64,000 bases of DNA from Drosophila pseudoobscura (lineage: Eukaryota; Arthropoda; Insecta; Diptera; Drosophilidae). A model generated the notes under the pieces. That model made no database searches. It was not told the origin of the DNA and saw nothing but the letters and a program-made list of their open reading frames with translations. Every line of letters begins with the position of its first letter. Within the stretch, counting starts at the first letter, position 1. Below, in pieces: positions 11,039-23,600 of this stretch. A program made the position numbers and the translations under genes. The stretch covers positions 46,949,869 to 47,013,868 of the forward strand of contig NC_046683.1 of assembly GCF_009870125.1 (NCBI RefSeq). The letters run 5' to 3'.

Positions 11039-11229
11039 TACCGTTTATTTTTTAACCGAGCGGCATTTTATTTTGGTCTTCAGTTTCTTCATGTCGCTCA
11101 TTCAGTTTCCAACAATTTCTATTGGCGCGCTCAATGAGGGCCTAATTGACAGTTTTTGGCTCTCTTGCTCTCCTCAAATCTGTTAAAGCTCTCTTCTTCG
11201 CTCTCCGTATCGGGTAAGGCTCTCTTTGA

Positions 11230-12440
11230 ACCGTTGGCAACAATGAGTCTCATTCCATACACAAACATGTTGCTAATTTACCAGCAACACTGCAAATGTT
11301 TTTTTGTTGAACTATTTTGCTTAAACCTTGTTTAGTCAAAATACAATAAAAGCAAGGACTAAAAACTGGCCAGCTAAGTAGAAAATTGATTCATTAATCG
11401 TATAAAATCATGTGGGCATAGATAAAGGCCCGGTTGACAACATTTAAATCCTTGTCGCTCACATTCAAAAAAGTTAGATTTGGCGCGCACCACTCGGTAT
11501 ATTTTGAAAATGAGACCTTATATTTCGGTGCTGTTCTGAGGGTTATAATGTAAAAACTGGTTTTCGCCGCGATCCCATGTGGTGTTTTTTAGTGCTAAAT
11601 GGTATTTTTGTCAATTATTAATTTCATTTTCAATGTTATATAGAAATCCAATAAATGCAAGTATTTCGAATAGGCCAATCATGTATAGAATTGATTCATC
11701 AATCGTACAAAATTGAGTGGGCATGGCTAAAAGTTCCATATAGATAGTATTATTCAACGGAACAAAGAATATGAGGAATTTGAATCGAATTTGAATTCGC
11801 CGCAATTCGCCGTATTTTCGCTTTAGCAACAATGAGTCTCGTTCCATACACAAACATGTTGCTAATTCCATGCACGCATATCCTGGGGGTAATGGATGTT
11901 ATAGAATTGTGAATACGTTTGTCTTCCAAGGCTCAGGATCGAGATAAATATATACAAGATACTAATAATACACATGAATAAGTCAAAAACATATCAATTT
12001 GAGAAAAGGTCTTAATAAATTGCGTTTGATCTACATATAAAATTAACGAAATAGGGTGCACAAAGGCCTATAAACGCATCATGTCATCAAATACCAGCAA
12101 CATTGCGACTGTTTTATTTGTTGAACTATTTTGTTTAAACGTTGTTATAGTCAAAATACAATAAAAACAAGTAATAAAAATAAGCCAGTTAAGTAGAAAA
12201 TTGATTCATCAATGGGGTAAAATTATGTGGGCACGGCTAAATGTTCTATATAGCTAGTAATATTCAACGGAAGAAAGAAAACGAGTATATGCAAAATAGA
12301 ACTAGAATTCGTCAGTATATTTACGGTATGTTTTTAAATAAGACGGTATATTTTGGTATATTTCTGAGGTTCGGACTGTATATCTTAGCGATAAATAATC
12401 ATCAAAACTTCCAATATTTTTGAACCGAGCGGTTGCTGCG
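11230..12440. repeat. diverged tandem array of promoter-like units
   Basis: Three related copies lie head to tail: about 11230-11550, 11600-11875 and 12085-12420. Shared blocks are AACAATGAGTCTC-TTCCATACACAAACATGTTGCTAATT (11244 and 11829), GTTGAACTATTTTG...CAAAATACAATAAAA (11305 and 12119), and AAATTGATTCAT-AATCG-(10)-GTGGGCA (11382, 11685, 12195). Units 1 and 3 end in GGTATATTTT-type elements matching the fly core-promoter motif KTYRGTATWTTT. Unit 1 also carries TTTGGCGC (11479-11486). Confidence 0.7.
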
Positions 12441-13160
12441 CGCTTTTCCGGAAATCGTTGGAAGCCGCCGACGTCGTCGTCGTAGTTGTGTCTACAAAAA
12501 CAATAATAATAAAAAGCGCTAGACAAAAGTGCTACTAGGTAATTGGCTGTAATTATTTTTGCCGACAGATTTTTTTTTGTGGTGTCGCCGTCAATCAACT
12601 TTTTGCATATCTCAGTCGAAGTTCTCCGTTACAAAAAAGCCCAAGTTTGCTTGTAAAACAAAAGAAATACGAAGTAGTGTAATAAAATCAAAATAAATTG
12701 AAAGCAAAAAATCCTTAGTACACACACCGACGGCGGCCGCTGTCACTGTTTGTGTGAGTGTGTGCGTGTGTGTGAGTGTGCAGCAGCGGTTTGTGAGGCC
12801 CGCGCATGCGCCAACTCCCACAACCGTGGTTGAGTGTTGAGTCGGGTTTCTGTGCATTAATTGCTTTTCCGCTTTTCCGCTGCGGAGACTCCATCGAAAT
12901 CATTTGAAGCTGCCAGGCGATACGATCAGAGCAGGCGGTAGGTGGTAACAAATTTTGTTTGTTGTAAGCTAAGCATCACTGTAGTTTCGCCCGTTCTTGT
13001 CTTGTCGAAAGAGTTGTCCGCCCACTCACACTCTCTGTCTCTCTGTCATTCTGTCTGTGCTGTACTCCCCCTGGCCCTGGGCCCATTCAACCACCCGCAC
13101 ATTTACTACGCGCGCTTTGCCGAAAAGCTCATTCTGCGACAGCGTCTGGCCCGTTAGCGT
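12320..13160 (+). promoter_or_regulatory. probable Syn1 promoter and non-coding first exon region
   Basis: TTTGGTATATTT (core motif 6 type) at about 12352 and GAACCGAGCGG at about 12420 precede a GC-richer stretch that resembles fly 5' UTRs. Candidate donors follow at 12936 (GCG|GTAGGT) and, stronger, at 13158 (TTAGC|GTAAGTAAG). No gene other than Syn1 lies downstream on this strand before its coding start at 20673. The link to Syn1 is inferred from position, without transcript evidence. Confidence 0.4.
12749..12780. repeat. (TG)n-rich tract
   Basis: Imperfect TG dinucleotides within the putative Syn1 leader. Confidence 0.8.
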
Positions 13161-13468
13161 AAGTAAGCTTTTTCTTTCATTCAAGTTGTTGCAGTCGGCG
13201 TCGCGTCGCGTCGTCGTTATGCTGCGTGAAAGTTAATTCCGTTTACTATCGGCATTCATCAACGTCATCATCACCATACCCACCCACTCTTGGCCACCGC
13301 CACCGGCACCTCACCCCTGGCTTGCACCTGCCCTTCGTCTTTTTGCCGGCTTTTCGGTGTTAAGCATTTAAGCAGTAATTGACATGCATTTCCCGATATG
13401 TGTTGACAGATAACCAAAGTTTCTGCTGCCTTTTCTACTCGTAAGTATAAGTAGTCCCCTTCTCCCTC

Positions 13469-13500
13469 GCTCTCTCTCTCTCTCTATCTCTTCCTCTCTC
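13469..13500. repeat. (CT)n tract
   Basis: CT dinucleotide run with minor interruptions. Confidence 0.85.
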
Positions 13501-14942
13501 GCTCTAGAGTGTGGCAAGTGGGGCACTAGTTGTGGGTGGGGTTACTAGGGGATTATCATTATGATGGGGATTAGGGGAGTGCCTGCCATGATGCTCTCCT
13601 TTCATCATATTGAGTGTGGCTTAAAATACACAGTTTTTTGTGGTCTGTGAGTTTTTGTTTGTAGGATTAAATGTCTCTGTGATATGGAAATTCAATTAAA
13701 TGAAAACTAAGCGTATAACCACAGGGAGTATAGGGCTGCGAGTAAACACTTATACTTGAACTTCAAATGAAAAGGATACATGCATGAATCAGTGGAACGA
13801 TTCGGCGAATTCCAACAAATAACTATATACTTAATGTGCTCTTCTGTTTTACGTACGTGATGACAGAAAGAACATGGAACACCACGTTTTCGATAAACAC
13901 TTAAAAAACTTAGAATTCAATTCAATTCCCACGTCTTATCTATTCAGACTATTCAGACAACCTAGACATTTGTTGCCCTGCCCTGCCCTCGAAACAAGCT
14001 TTTTAGGAGCCGTCTCAACTTTTTCTATCGTTTAGATCGTTTTGTACCTACTTTTATTCCGCGTACAAATTACTGTTTTGTAATCCTCTTTTTGGCTTAA
14101 GAGCCCAACGAGAAAGAGACCAAATTGCGCCAACTTAAACAGAGACAGGTGCAATTACGTGCATTAGGGGATTTCTCCCTCGTTTTAGCCTCCATCTGGG
14201 ACCGACTCTTGCTCCCATTACCTTTTGTCATTCATCCCGGCTTTCAGCAGCTCACCGACCGAGGCGACGGCAGGAAAATATCGCTCTTAAATTGCACTTA
14301 ATGAAGCTGCATCATCACATTTTGCATTTCAGACATGCCTCCAACGAGAGGCAGAAAGGAGGAGGAAGGAGGCTGAATGGAGAGTGTTTGTCTGTGCCCG
14401 AGCCTCTGCCTGCCGCTGTAGTCACTCCCATTGGCATTTCTTTCCGCACGTGAGCAGATTCTTGACTCCGGAGGAACAATGGCAGAGCCACTTGCATTCA
14501 ACGGACAAATGAGTGGAAATTATGCCAAGACACAGGCAATTAATAAGTGGAGAAGCCAGCCAAGTCCCCGCTCCCTCACCCCGTTCCATTCACCCCTCTG
14601 ACTTTTGTCTTTGGCCACCTGCTGTTAGCCGCCTTCAATGATTACGGACACCTTCCAATCCCCCTTCTGTGAACCAGAGACAGAGTCGGAGACAGAACGA
14701 ACCCGAAACCAAAACCGAACCCGACCCCGAGCACCGTTCAGTCTCCAGTCTCATTTACATGCTTGCATTGAAGGCGTTGAGTGTTTGTTTGCCCACGGCA
14801 ATACATAATAATCCCCGGCTGGCTTGCTCCCAGGCATGCACTGTACAAAATCTTAGATCCTAAATGGTCTTCCATTAGGATCCCTAGGACTCGGTTCAGA
14901 CAGAGGTTAAGGTTAAGGTGTAACTATGGAACTGATTGCTGA

Positions 14943-14966
14943 GATTGATTGATTGATTGATTGATG
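14943..14966. repeat. (GATT)n microsatellite
   Basis: Six tetranucleotide units. Confidence 0.85.
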
Positions 14967-15444
14967 AGTCTGCAGGTTTTATTTCTTGGAATTTTTTCTA
15001 TAATAATTTTCATTAAAATATGTATAATAAATACATAATCAATCAATTTTATCAATATTCTAAAATAAATACTTGCAAAGAATTTAAGCCAAGCAAGCAT
15101 CTGTACATTTTCTTTTAACATTAAATTTCTCTGAGCGACGACAACGGCGTTCGCTCGTCTAATGTGGACTCGTTTTCCATTAAAATATTTAAGTATTAGG
15201 ATACTCTTCTCTTGAGCTATTGTTATGTTCCACAGGCTAGTTGTTGAACCTTTTTCCGAGTGCAAAAACGAGTCCCAGACCCAGAGCCAGACACGGCACA
15301 ACCTGTACTTGGCGATTGCTTTGGCCCGGGCCGGGCCGGGCCGCCGTGGAATGTCAACTAATATGCATAAGTAGGCACGCAAAGTGGTTCTGGGTTCTGG
15401 GTTCTGGGATTGAAATTGGGCAAACACCGAAACTGTGACCCACA

Positions 15445-15469
15445 GCACACACACACACACACACTCACA
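15445..15469. repeat. (CA)n microsatellite
   Basis: About ten uninterrupted CA units. A second interrupted CA tract is at about 15480-15505. Confidence 0.9.
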
Positions 15470-15979
15470 TATGGCATACAGACCGTCCAACACACACACG
15501 CAGACACCCACAGAAACCCACTCACGTCAATCAATATAAACGCATTTTCATAATTAATCAATGCTGAATAATTCGTCAGACAGAGTTGGGCTATATTGTC
15601 GCGCAGCGAGAGGGAGCGAGACAGAGGGGATAAGAGTGCGCGTGTGGTGTGTGTGTGTATGTGTGTCTATTGAGGTGTACATATGAATGTGTGTGAGAGA
15701 GAGGGACCAATGGGGGGAGGGAGGAGTATTGTGTGGGGGAGTGTGCTAATAAGCAAATCTCAGAGGTTTGTTTTGGCTTTTGTCGGTCGCAGCGGCGGCT
15801 TTGTGGGTTACCGCATGAAATATCTATCCGAAGCCCACACACACGAGTTGGCAGGAGGGGCATCAGGGGCATCAGGGGCATCAGGGAATGGGGACCAAGC
15901 CAACTGTGAAAGCCATGTTTACACTAGGTCAGCCATAATTGATAGTGAAAACCCATAAATAGATATTCGGGAGTGGAGA

Positions 15980-16006
15980 AATATACGAAATATACGAAAT
16001 ATACGA
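15980..16006. repeat. 9-bp tandem repeat (AATATACGA)
   Basis: Three near-identical 9-bp units. Confidence 0.75.
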
Positions 16007-17185
16007 TCTTATACGGTTTTCCATTAACGCCCGAGGCAATGCCTGAAAATTCTTGAAAAAAAGGTTAAAACTCTTCGGGTAATCACTGGCGAACTCACCG
16101 AATACGAGTATTTCCCTTACGCGATCGTCTAATGTCACCAATGTCTCACCAATGCAATGTCGTCCATTCGTTCCATGGGTACGGGTACGCTCGTAAAGCA
16201 ATCATGGTGCAAGCGTGGCTCTCAAAACCTCATTAGCTCTCATTTGCCTCTCAGTTGAGCTCTCGCATTACAAAAATAATAATCGCAGCTCGGGGCAACT
16301 AAATGACTAAAGCATCGTTCATCCCAACTATGCCCCACATGTCGCATGCCCCCCCTACCTCCCTACCGCCCTCCTCATCCCCGTAGTCCCTTTTCCTGCC
16401 CCATATCGAGTGGCAGCGTCTCTTTGTGCGAGAGTGGAGTGCCATGTTCTGCGTACTATGTGTATTTAAAGATCATTAGTGTGCAATTTATATGTAGATA
16501 TATATGTACATATGTATGTATGTAAGCCCGTACCGATACCAGTGCACACAAAAATATATGAGTATATCGATTGCCACCAGTTGAGCGGGCCCAGGAGCTG
16601 TTGGCGCTGTGGCGGCGGCATTGTTGAGCATGATTAAGAGGCTTCGATGGCAGCAGCGGATGCCAGCAGGAGGGGCACTGTTGGCAAGGGCTGGCGGTGG
16701 AGCCCGTGCGGTCGCTGGGGCTGAAGGTGGTGTCAAGGCCAAGCACCGAGCGCCAAGCGCCAAGACATGTGCTCGCCTGTACCTTAATCAAAGCCCAACA
16801 GGATGTGGGCCAGAGAAACCACAAAACGAAAATGGCAAAGTAATTGCAATTTAGCGTCTAATGATGAATGGGCGAAATCTGAGTTTAAGGACGAGTAAAA
16901 CGTGTTCTTCCAGCGAGGAAAAAGTGTGTGTACTTATGGCGCACAGTTTAATCGAAAATTTATGAATTTTTAAAATCCCTTTTTTTCTTTCTTTTTGTTC
17001 TTCAATTTCCGCGCCTCCTTTGGCCTTCTCCCACTGTAAATATGTATTTTCGACTTTCATTCTTCTCTCATTCCGCCATATATCGATGTCAATTTACGGA
17101 TAACGATCTAGATTCCATTAAATTTATAAAAAAAAATACCTACTTTTGTCGCAGCAATTTTGCATATATTTGCATAAAAATAAAG

Positions 17186-17206
17186 GAGCTCGAGCTCGAG
17201 CTCGAG
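17186..17206. repeat. self-complementary GAGCTC repeat
   Basis: Each hexamer unit is itself palindromic, so the whole tract is an inverted repeat. A CCAGAG hexamer repeat follows. Confidence 0.85.
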
Positions 17207-17658
17207 CCCGGGCCAGAGCCAGAGCCAGACCCAGAGCCCGAATCGATCCAGATAAAGAGCATTAAGTGCAGGGCCTCGCTCGAGCGGGGCAAAGGTTGCG
17301 GATTAAATTAATGTGGGGAAACAGGGACAGAAACAGAAGCAGAAACAGAAACAGGAGCAATGTGAGCAGCAGTTGCCTGCCACTCGCTCTAATGAAGCAG
17401 CTTCCACATATGCACGCATACGCTCACACACAGACACTCACACTCACACTCGCACTCACACTCACGCATATTCATCCGCCGCTTCAGGGAAATAGCGAAA
17501 ATTCCATGAAAACTGTGGCCCCTCTGGAGGCAGCAGCAAAAAACGAAGCAAAAGGCAGCCATAAATATTTTTCGAAATAAATTCTCGTTTACAAATTATG
17601 ATTTTATGACTTTTTGATGGCGCCGCCACAAGCCCACACACTTACGCAATGCAAAAAC

Positions 17659-17693
17659 ACACACACACACAAACACACACACAGACACAGACA
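17659..17693. repeat. (CA)n microsatellite
   Basis: CA units with one AAAC interruption and a CAGACA tail. Confidence 0.85.
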
Positions 17694-18999
17694 CATCGGG
17701 GCAATATATTTCCGCTCAGGGAGAGAGAGAGGGAGTGAGAACGGTGGCGACTCGAAGGCAAAACGCTTTACGTATTTATAGCCCCTTCACGCTGCCTGCC
17801 CTTTTGCCTTACATATCGATACAAAGGGCTCTTTCAAACCACCTCCACCACCACCACCCCTTTGCCCCCTTCACACACACAAAACTTTGCACATTTTGCA
17901 TTAAAAAATTGGCACAAAAAACAAAGTGCGAAAAAACAAACCTTAAAGCGGCGCCCAACAGAAAAGTTATTACACAAAAGCGCGAAAAAAATTCGTTCGA
18001 GTTGAATGCAACTTCCATGTGTCTCTCTCTCCCTCTCTCTCTCTCTCACTCATTCTCTGTCCCTCGTCGCTCTTTCACTCTGTGGCTGTGTGTGTGCTGC
18101 AGCAGCTGCTGCCATTTCCCAGCTTTTCTCCTTTTCCCCCGATTTTTTTTCTGCCTACTTTTAGGCGCATAATTTATGACCGCCCGGCATTAAATTAGCC
18201 AAAGCGCAGCATGAAAAATGGCAACGACGATGGCGACAAGCGACGTCCGGCGCTTATTAGGACCGACCGCCCAGTTGGCCGGGAAGATGATGGAGGTATC
18301 CAACCCCGCCCACCCTCCTGCCCCGGCACTGCGGCGGGGGAGAGGGGAGTAGAAGGCGTGACACACATCCGTACAAATAGTTTAAATCTCATTTGGTGCC
18401 AGGCCGTGCGGGGGCTAATAATACTCGTTTTTTGGGCTTTGATTTAGTTGTCGCCAAAGGACCGGAAAGCAATGGGTATGTTTGGGGTGTAGAGGCCATC
18501 ATTAAGTGGGGTTTCACAAAAATAATACGATGGCCACTTCGCTGGATGTTCTGAGAATGAACATGCTTATGTTTCTGGGATATAAAGGACGATTTAGCCA
18601 ATCTCCTGCGGCCAGTTGCTAAATAATTCAATTGAATTCAATAATTGGCCCGCTTTGATTCGGTGAATTCGAAACGATTCGATTTATTTGCTTTTGATTT
18701 TTGAAGTCCTTTATTTGGGATTTATTTCAAAATATGGCGGAGAAGGGTCAACCTTGATGGAGGAATTTGTTCAACATTTTTGGCATATTTGGGATTCAAT
18801 TTAAAATTTCTTTTTAATTTGATATCCGAAAAATATTGAAATTTGAGGGGATAAATGGAATCCGCCATTTGGGATCGGATTCCGTATCTTTCAATCCCTT
18901 TCTTCCAACCATTTCTGCAATATTCCTAAACCCAAAACACCACCATCGCTGGGAACGAGCCCTTGGAGGTTGTATGTGTATTTGTGCATTTTTCCTTTG

Positions 19000-19026
19000 T
19001 CTGTGTCTGTGTGTGTGTGTGTGTGT
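19000..19026. repeat. (GT)n microsatellite
   Basis: GT run in the Syn1 upstream intron. Confidence 0.85.
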
Positions 19027-19237
19027 TTGCTTACAATTATGAGCGTGTTGATGACAACATCGCCAGCTTCTTGCCACAGCGTGCATCGTCCTTCGTCTCA
19101 AGCAGTCGCACACTTGGAAAAGTGTATATTTTTCGCCAGTCTGTGCAGCGAGGGCCTTGAGCCGAGAAGTATGCAGCGTTGCAATAATAATTACAAATGT
19201 TGCACAATAAATTGCAAAGCAAACAGACTTGACGCTG

Positions 19238-19345
19238 GCAGAGGTAGAGGCAGAGACAGAAGCAGAAGCAGAAGCAGGGACTGTGGCAGTGGCAGTGGCA
19301 GCGATAGAAGGAGCAACAGTGGCAGTGGCAGTGGCAGCGGCAAAA
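19238..19345. repeat. (GGCAGA/AGCAGA/GGCAGT)n hexamer repeat
   Basis: Compound hexamer tract. The long minus-strand Ala/Thr/Ser frame across it is a repeat translation. Confidence 0.8.
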
Positions 19346-20239
19346 TTACTTCCTGCTGAATCGTAAGCGGAAATGTACATACAAATGGCACTCACACACA
19401 AGCACAATCGTGGTAACAGGATGTGTCTGACTGGAGCAGCCACCGCCTTGGCCCGAGCTGGGGGCGTGAGCACGAGATCGGATACGGGCTGGCAGCAGCC
19501 GTGTCACGGGCGCAGCTCCAGCGGGAATATTGCTCCGAGGAGTGGCATCTTGTCAAATAGAAAATCATAGGAAAAAGTCCCGCGGCGGCGACAAGATGCG
19601 TAATTGCAGAGCAGACTCCTTTGGCCGTCGCACTGTTGCTCTCTGCCAAGGCGGTGGAAGGATGTGGCAGGATGTGGAGGGATGTGGCAGGATATGGAAG
19701 GATGTGTGCCCCAAATGCCACGGCTCTTTGCATTCCTCCATTGCAATGGTTTGCTGTGGTACAGCTGTTGTCGCCTCTCCGACCCGCTCCGCTCCCCTCC
19801 ACCCCAATCGCCTTCAGAGAATGCAATAAATCCTCGACTGGAAAACAATGACAAATGTTCTCTACTCGTACTTCTGCTCCCTTTGTCAGGACGAGTGCCG
19901 GACATTGAATTTCATATCCGCTTATTGCAAACAATTCCCTACAGCCCCTGTCATTCGCATGTCTAAGTGCAGACTCGATTGCGAGTCTGTCGCACATCAT
20001 TGCCCATCGCCGGAGCTGCTCAATTAATACCTAGAAGGTTAGACAGTCTTAAGATGGAAAATATGCGGGATTTATAATAGAAATTACTGAAAAATATAGA
20101 CACATTCTACCATTCCTCCTCAAACCTCATGTGGAACCAATCAGAGCTCCACAAATAGTCGCCAGTTGGCCAAGGAAAAGATCGGCAGAATAAATATTGA
20201 TAAAGCAAGCTATTTCATAGTCGGTACTTACTACATTTT

Positions 20240-20470
20240 TCCTACAAAAAACATGTAATACGGCCAGGTGGGATGGATGTTGGAGAGCACCTTGAAGAGG
20301 GCTTAGGCCAGGGCTTCGAAGGGATCGACTGGGACGTCAAGGGCTGATTGCCATTGCCACCATCCCGCAGCCTTTCTCCAGCCTGTAGATGTCTCCAGAG
20401 AATCCGAATAGTGGAAGGTGCTGTTGATGTTCCGCGTTGCCTTGAGACTCAGTCAGGGGCTGCTGGCCTT
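20240..20470 (-). pseudogene. unidentified coding-like remnant
   Basis: The minus strand has coding texture in shifting frames. One stretch reads LPLFGFSGDIYRLEKGCG; after a shift comes DVPVDPFEALA, a stop, then ALFKVLSNIHPTWPYYM. Frames are broken by two stops and a shift. I do not recognise the parent. It may be a decayed gene fragment or chance in a GC-rich patch. Confidence 0.2.
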
Positions 20471-20672
20471 AAAAAAATAATGTCAAAAGTATTCAAAAAC
20501 CTAAAAGAATAACCACATTTGTCCGCATGAAACCCAAGCTCTCTTTTAGTTATTTAATTGCTGAATTACAATTTTTTGTAACCTTCGAATAATTTCTCTT
20601 TTCTTGTAGCCTGCCAAGGCGGGTACCATGTAGATCCCAGAACTAGCAGCGAGTAGAAGTCAGAGTGGAATC

Positions 20673-23600
20673 ATGGTGGAATCGTCGAGCCTGGGTCGGA
20701 CCCCTCCGTCCGCCCAGCAGCCCATTCCGCAACAGAACTCGCCCTCGCCCTCCGGGCTGCGGTGTGGCAACATGGAAACGCGGGTGCGCGGAGCCTGGTA
20801 TCGGGTCCTAGTCACCCTCGAAACGGACTTCCTGGCCGTCAGCCTGGACGAGTCGTGTGAGGCGGCGCAGCAGTCCAACGATGGACAATCGACCACGCTG
20901 AATGGCACCTTGGGGTGAGTAGCTGGACGGGGACTTCCTCGGAAGTGGCTTCGACGGGCTAAATCGTGGTCTTTTATCCTAATCCTGCAGAAGTAATCAC
21001 AGTGGTGGAGGTGGAGGACCAGGTGGCGGAGGAGGCCCTGGTCAGAATGGCACCCTGCCCAGCTCCGCCTCCCTGCAGGGCATGAATATCCAGGACACCG
21101 AAGTAGATGGCTCGACCAACAACGACAACGGAGATCGGGAGCGGGATCTCTGCCTGAACAACAACAACAATGCCGGCGACGGGGGCGGCATGGATTTGTG
21201 CGACGTACCTGACCATGTGGCCAATCAAAAGCGCCATGTGCGCATCATCAAGTCGGACAACAACGGCCTGGGCATATCCATCAAGGGTGGCCGCGAGAAC
21301 CGCATGCCCATCCTCATCTCGAAGATATTTCGGGGCATGGCCGCCGATCAGGCCAAGGGCCTCTACGTGGGCGACGCCATCCTGACCGTCAACGGAGAGG
21401 AGCTGCGCGACGCCACCCACGACGAGGCGGTGCGCGCCCTCAAGCGCTCCGGTCGCGTGGTGGATCTGGAAGGTAGGTGGAGGATACATCTGTTACTCTT
21501 TTAGCCAGAATGTCAAATTGTTATTTGCTTAAAACATTTTGTTCACTCAGCGATGGCTGGGGTGGGGAAGGCAGTGGAGGACGGTGCAAAAGGAAGAGCT
21601 TAAAAAATGCCATTGAGCGAGCCAAACTAACAAGTAAACTATGAGCGACAACGCGAGGGCGCAGCCACAGTGGGATGGAATGGACAAAACCGTGGAGAGT
21701 TTTCTGGTTATGTGGATATCTGGATATCCGAGCATCTGAACAAATGACGAAAGTCTACAGATTGTTACTAAGACTTTCTCCGATTACTTGTATACATTTC
21801 CAATATCCAACCGCAGCAAAACATTTCCACAATGTTTTTTGATGGAAAACTTGTTGTGTGATAAATTCGTGATAAATGGCATCTTCTTTGCCAGTCCCCG
21901 ATGCTGCATAGATAACCTTTCCCGAACTTGTTCACCAATGATTAATTGACCCACAGATACGGACTGTTTTTGTTTTTGCCCTGTTTTTGTGGCATCCGTC
22001 CCACGGTGGAGCGGCGAACTGGAAGGCGGAACAGAGGGCTTAAGCGCAAATACATACGTGGGATTACTCAGCAAAACATGCGAGCTACTCTGCCTCTGCC
22101 TCTGTCTGTGCCTGTGCCTGTCCCTGTGATGCTGCCACTGCTACTGTTACTGCCACTGCCACTGCCGTTGCAGCTGTGTACTGTTATAAATCCCCACCAG
22201 CAGCCAGCAGCCAGCACCCAGTAGCCAGCAGCCAACAGCTCCCCCGGACTAAGTTTTCCCCCTCTCCCCTGTTGACTGTTAGCTGTTGACTGCCGTTAGT
22301 GGCGCTGGTTTGTTGGTTGGTTGGCTGGATGGCTGGATGGCTGGATGGCTGGTTGGCTGGATGGCTGGATGGTTGCTTGGCTCGTTGCTCGGTTTGTTTG
22401 CCCCCGCCCGGCAATGAGTAATGAGAAAAGTTTTCTTTCCATTTGATCAAATGGCCCAAAAATACATACATAGTTGTTGGTGGAGAGGAACAGATAGCTG
22501 GCAGGCAGTTTGTGGCGGGCGAGGAGTGGCACGAGGCAGGGTGTGGATGCCACGCACCACATCTGAAACTCTTTGAGTGGCTGAGACATTGCGAAACTGA
22601 AATACGAGTATGCACATATGTACATACGTAAAGAAGGATTTATAGGTGATGAGAACAAACACAGAACTGCGATGGAACACACAAGGAAGGAATCATCTAG
22701 TGGATCTAGTTTTATCGATTGCATCTCACCGTAAACTCAGTTGATCGGGATGGTAGCTACCTATCCACACAAGTGCATGGCACTAAGAAAAACCATTCCT
22801 TACGTGGCCCTCAGGTTATATTCTAGGAGGTTCTACGAGCTCGCCCCCTGTGGCTTCTGATCTAATAACAGGCCAAGCACATAACCGCACGGCCAGTGCA
22901 TAATCATCCTCATAATCATTCCGATGTGTGTATAGAGAATGTGCTGCTCCTCGGGTGGGGGCGAGTGGACAATGCCTAATCAAAATGTTAAGGCAGAGTC
23001 GGGGCATCGCTTCCTGTTCAGAGCACAACACAATAAGCAATAGTAAGCATCAATTAGGCGATGTATGGGTGGAATATCCTTGCACACACACACACACACA
23101 CACAGAGGGGTGGGGTGGAGCAGCAGGACAGCACAACAAGCACAATACATGTGCTTGCGCCCACCTTGTGGGCGTGACCCAATCACAATCCAAGCCATTT
23201 GGCATAAACAATGCAATGAACCATGCAGGACAATTTTGCTGAAACAACTTCCTCCTCTCTCTCTCTCTCTCTCTCTCGCTGGCTCTTAATCGAAGGGGAG
23301 CAGGAGCAGGAGCAGGAGCGCCAGGAGGAGCAGTGGCAGGAATCCACTCTGACACAGCCAATTCCATTTCCTTGACACACACATTTCCAGTGCACCAGCT
23401 GCCCCAGCTGCTCCACCTCCACCTCCACCTCCAACTCTACCTGCAAGAGACAACAGCAAACGCTTTTAATGTTCAGTTCAAATAGATATATATATATTTC
23501 TCGAGTTTCTCAGTTGCAAGTTCCAGGGTCAGGCGAATCCCTATTAGATCCTCCTCAGGCGTTCGCTGCGAGAGCGTTGACGCGGCTGCTCGACAGCGAG

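Larger units (their letters stand above)
13161..20608. other. probable first intron of Syn1
   Basis: No supported coding gene. It is bounded by the likely donor near 13158 and the acceptor TTTTCTTGTAG at 20608. It contains many microsatellites and AT-rich spacers. Frames at 16450-16860 and 18810-19480 are GC-rich or repeat translations without coding support. A possible coding remnant lies at 20240-20470 on the minus strand. Confidence 0.4.

Noticed and set aside
16456-16860. GC-rich overlapping ORFs on both strands in the Syn1 leader intron
   Set aside because: All frames are partly open, residues are Ala/Pro-biased, and no splice partners or family match are visible.
18814-19473. 219-aa minus-strand ORF
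   Set aside because: Much of it translates the GGCAGA/GGCAGT hexamer repeat.
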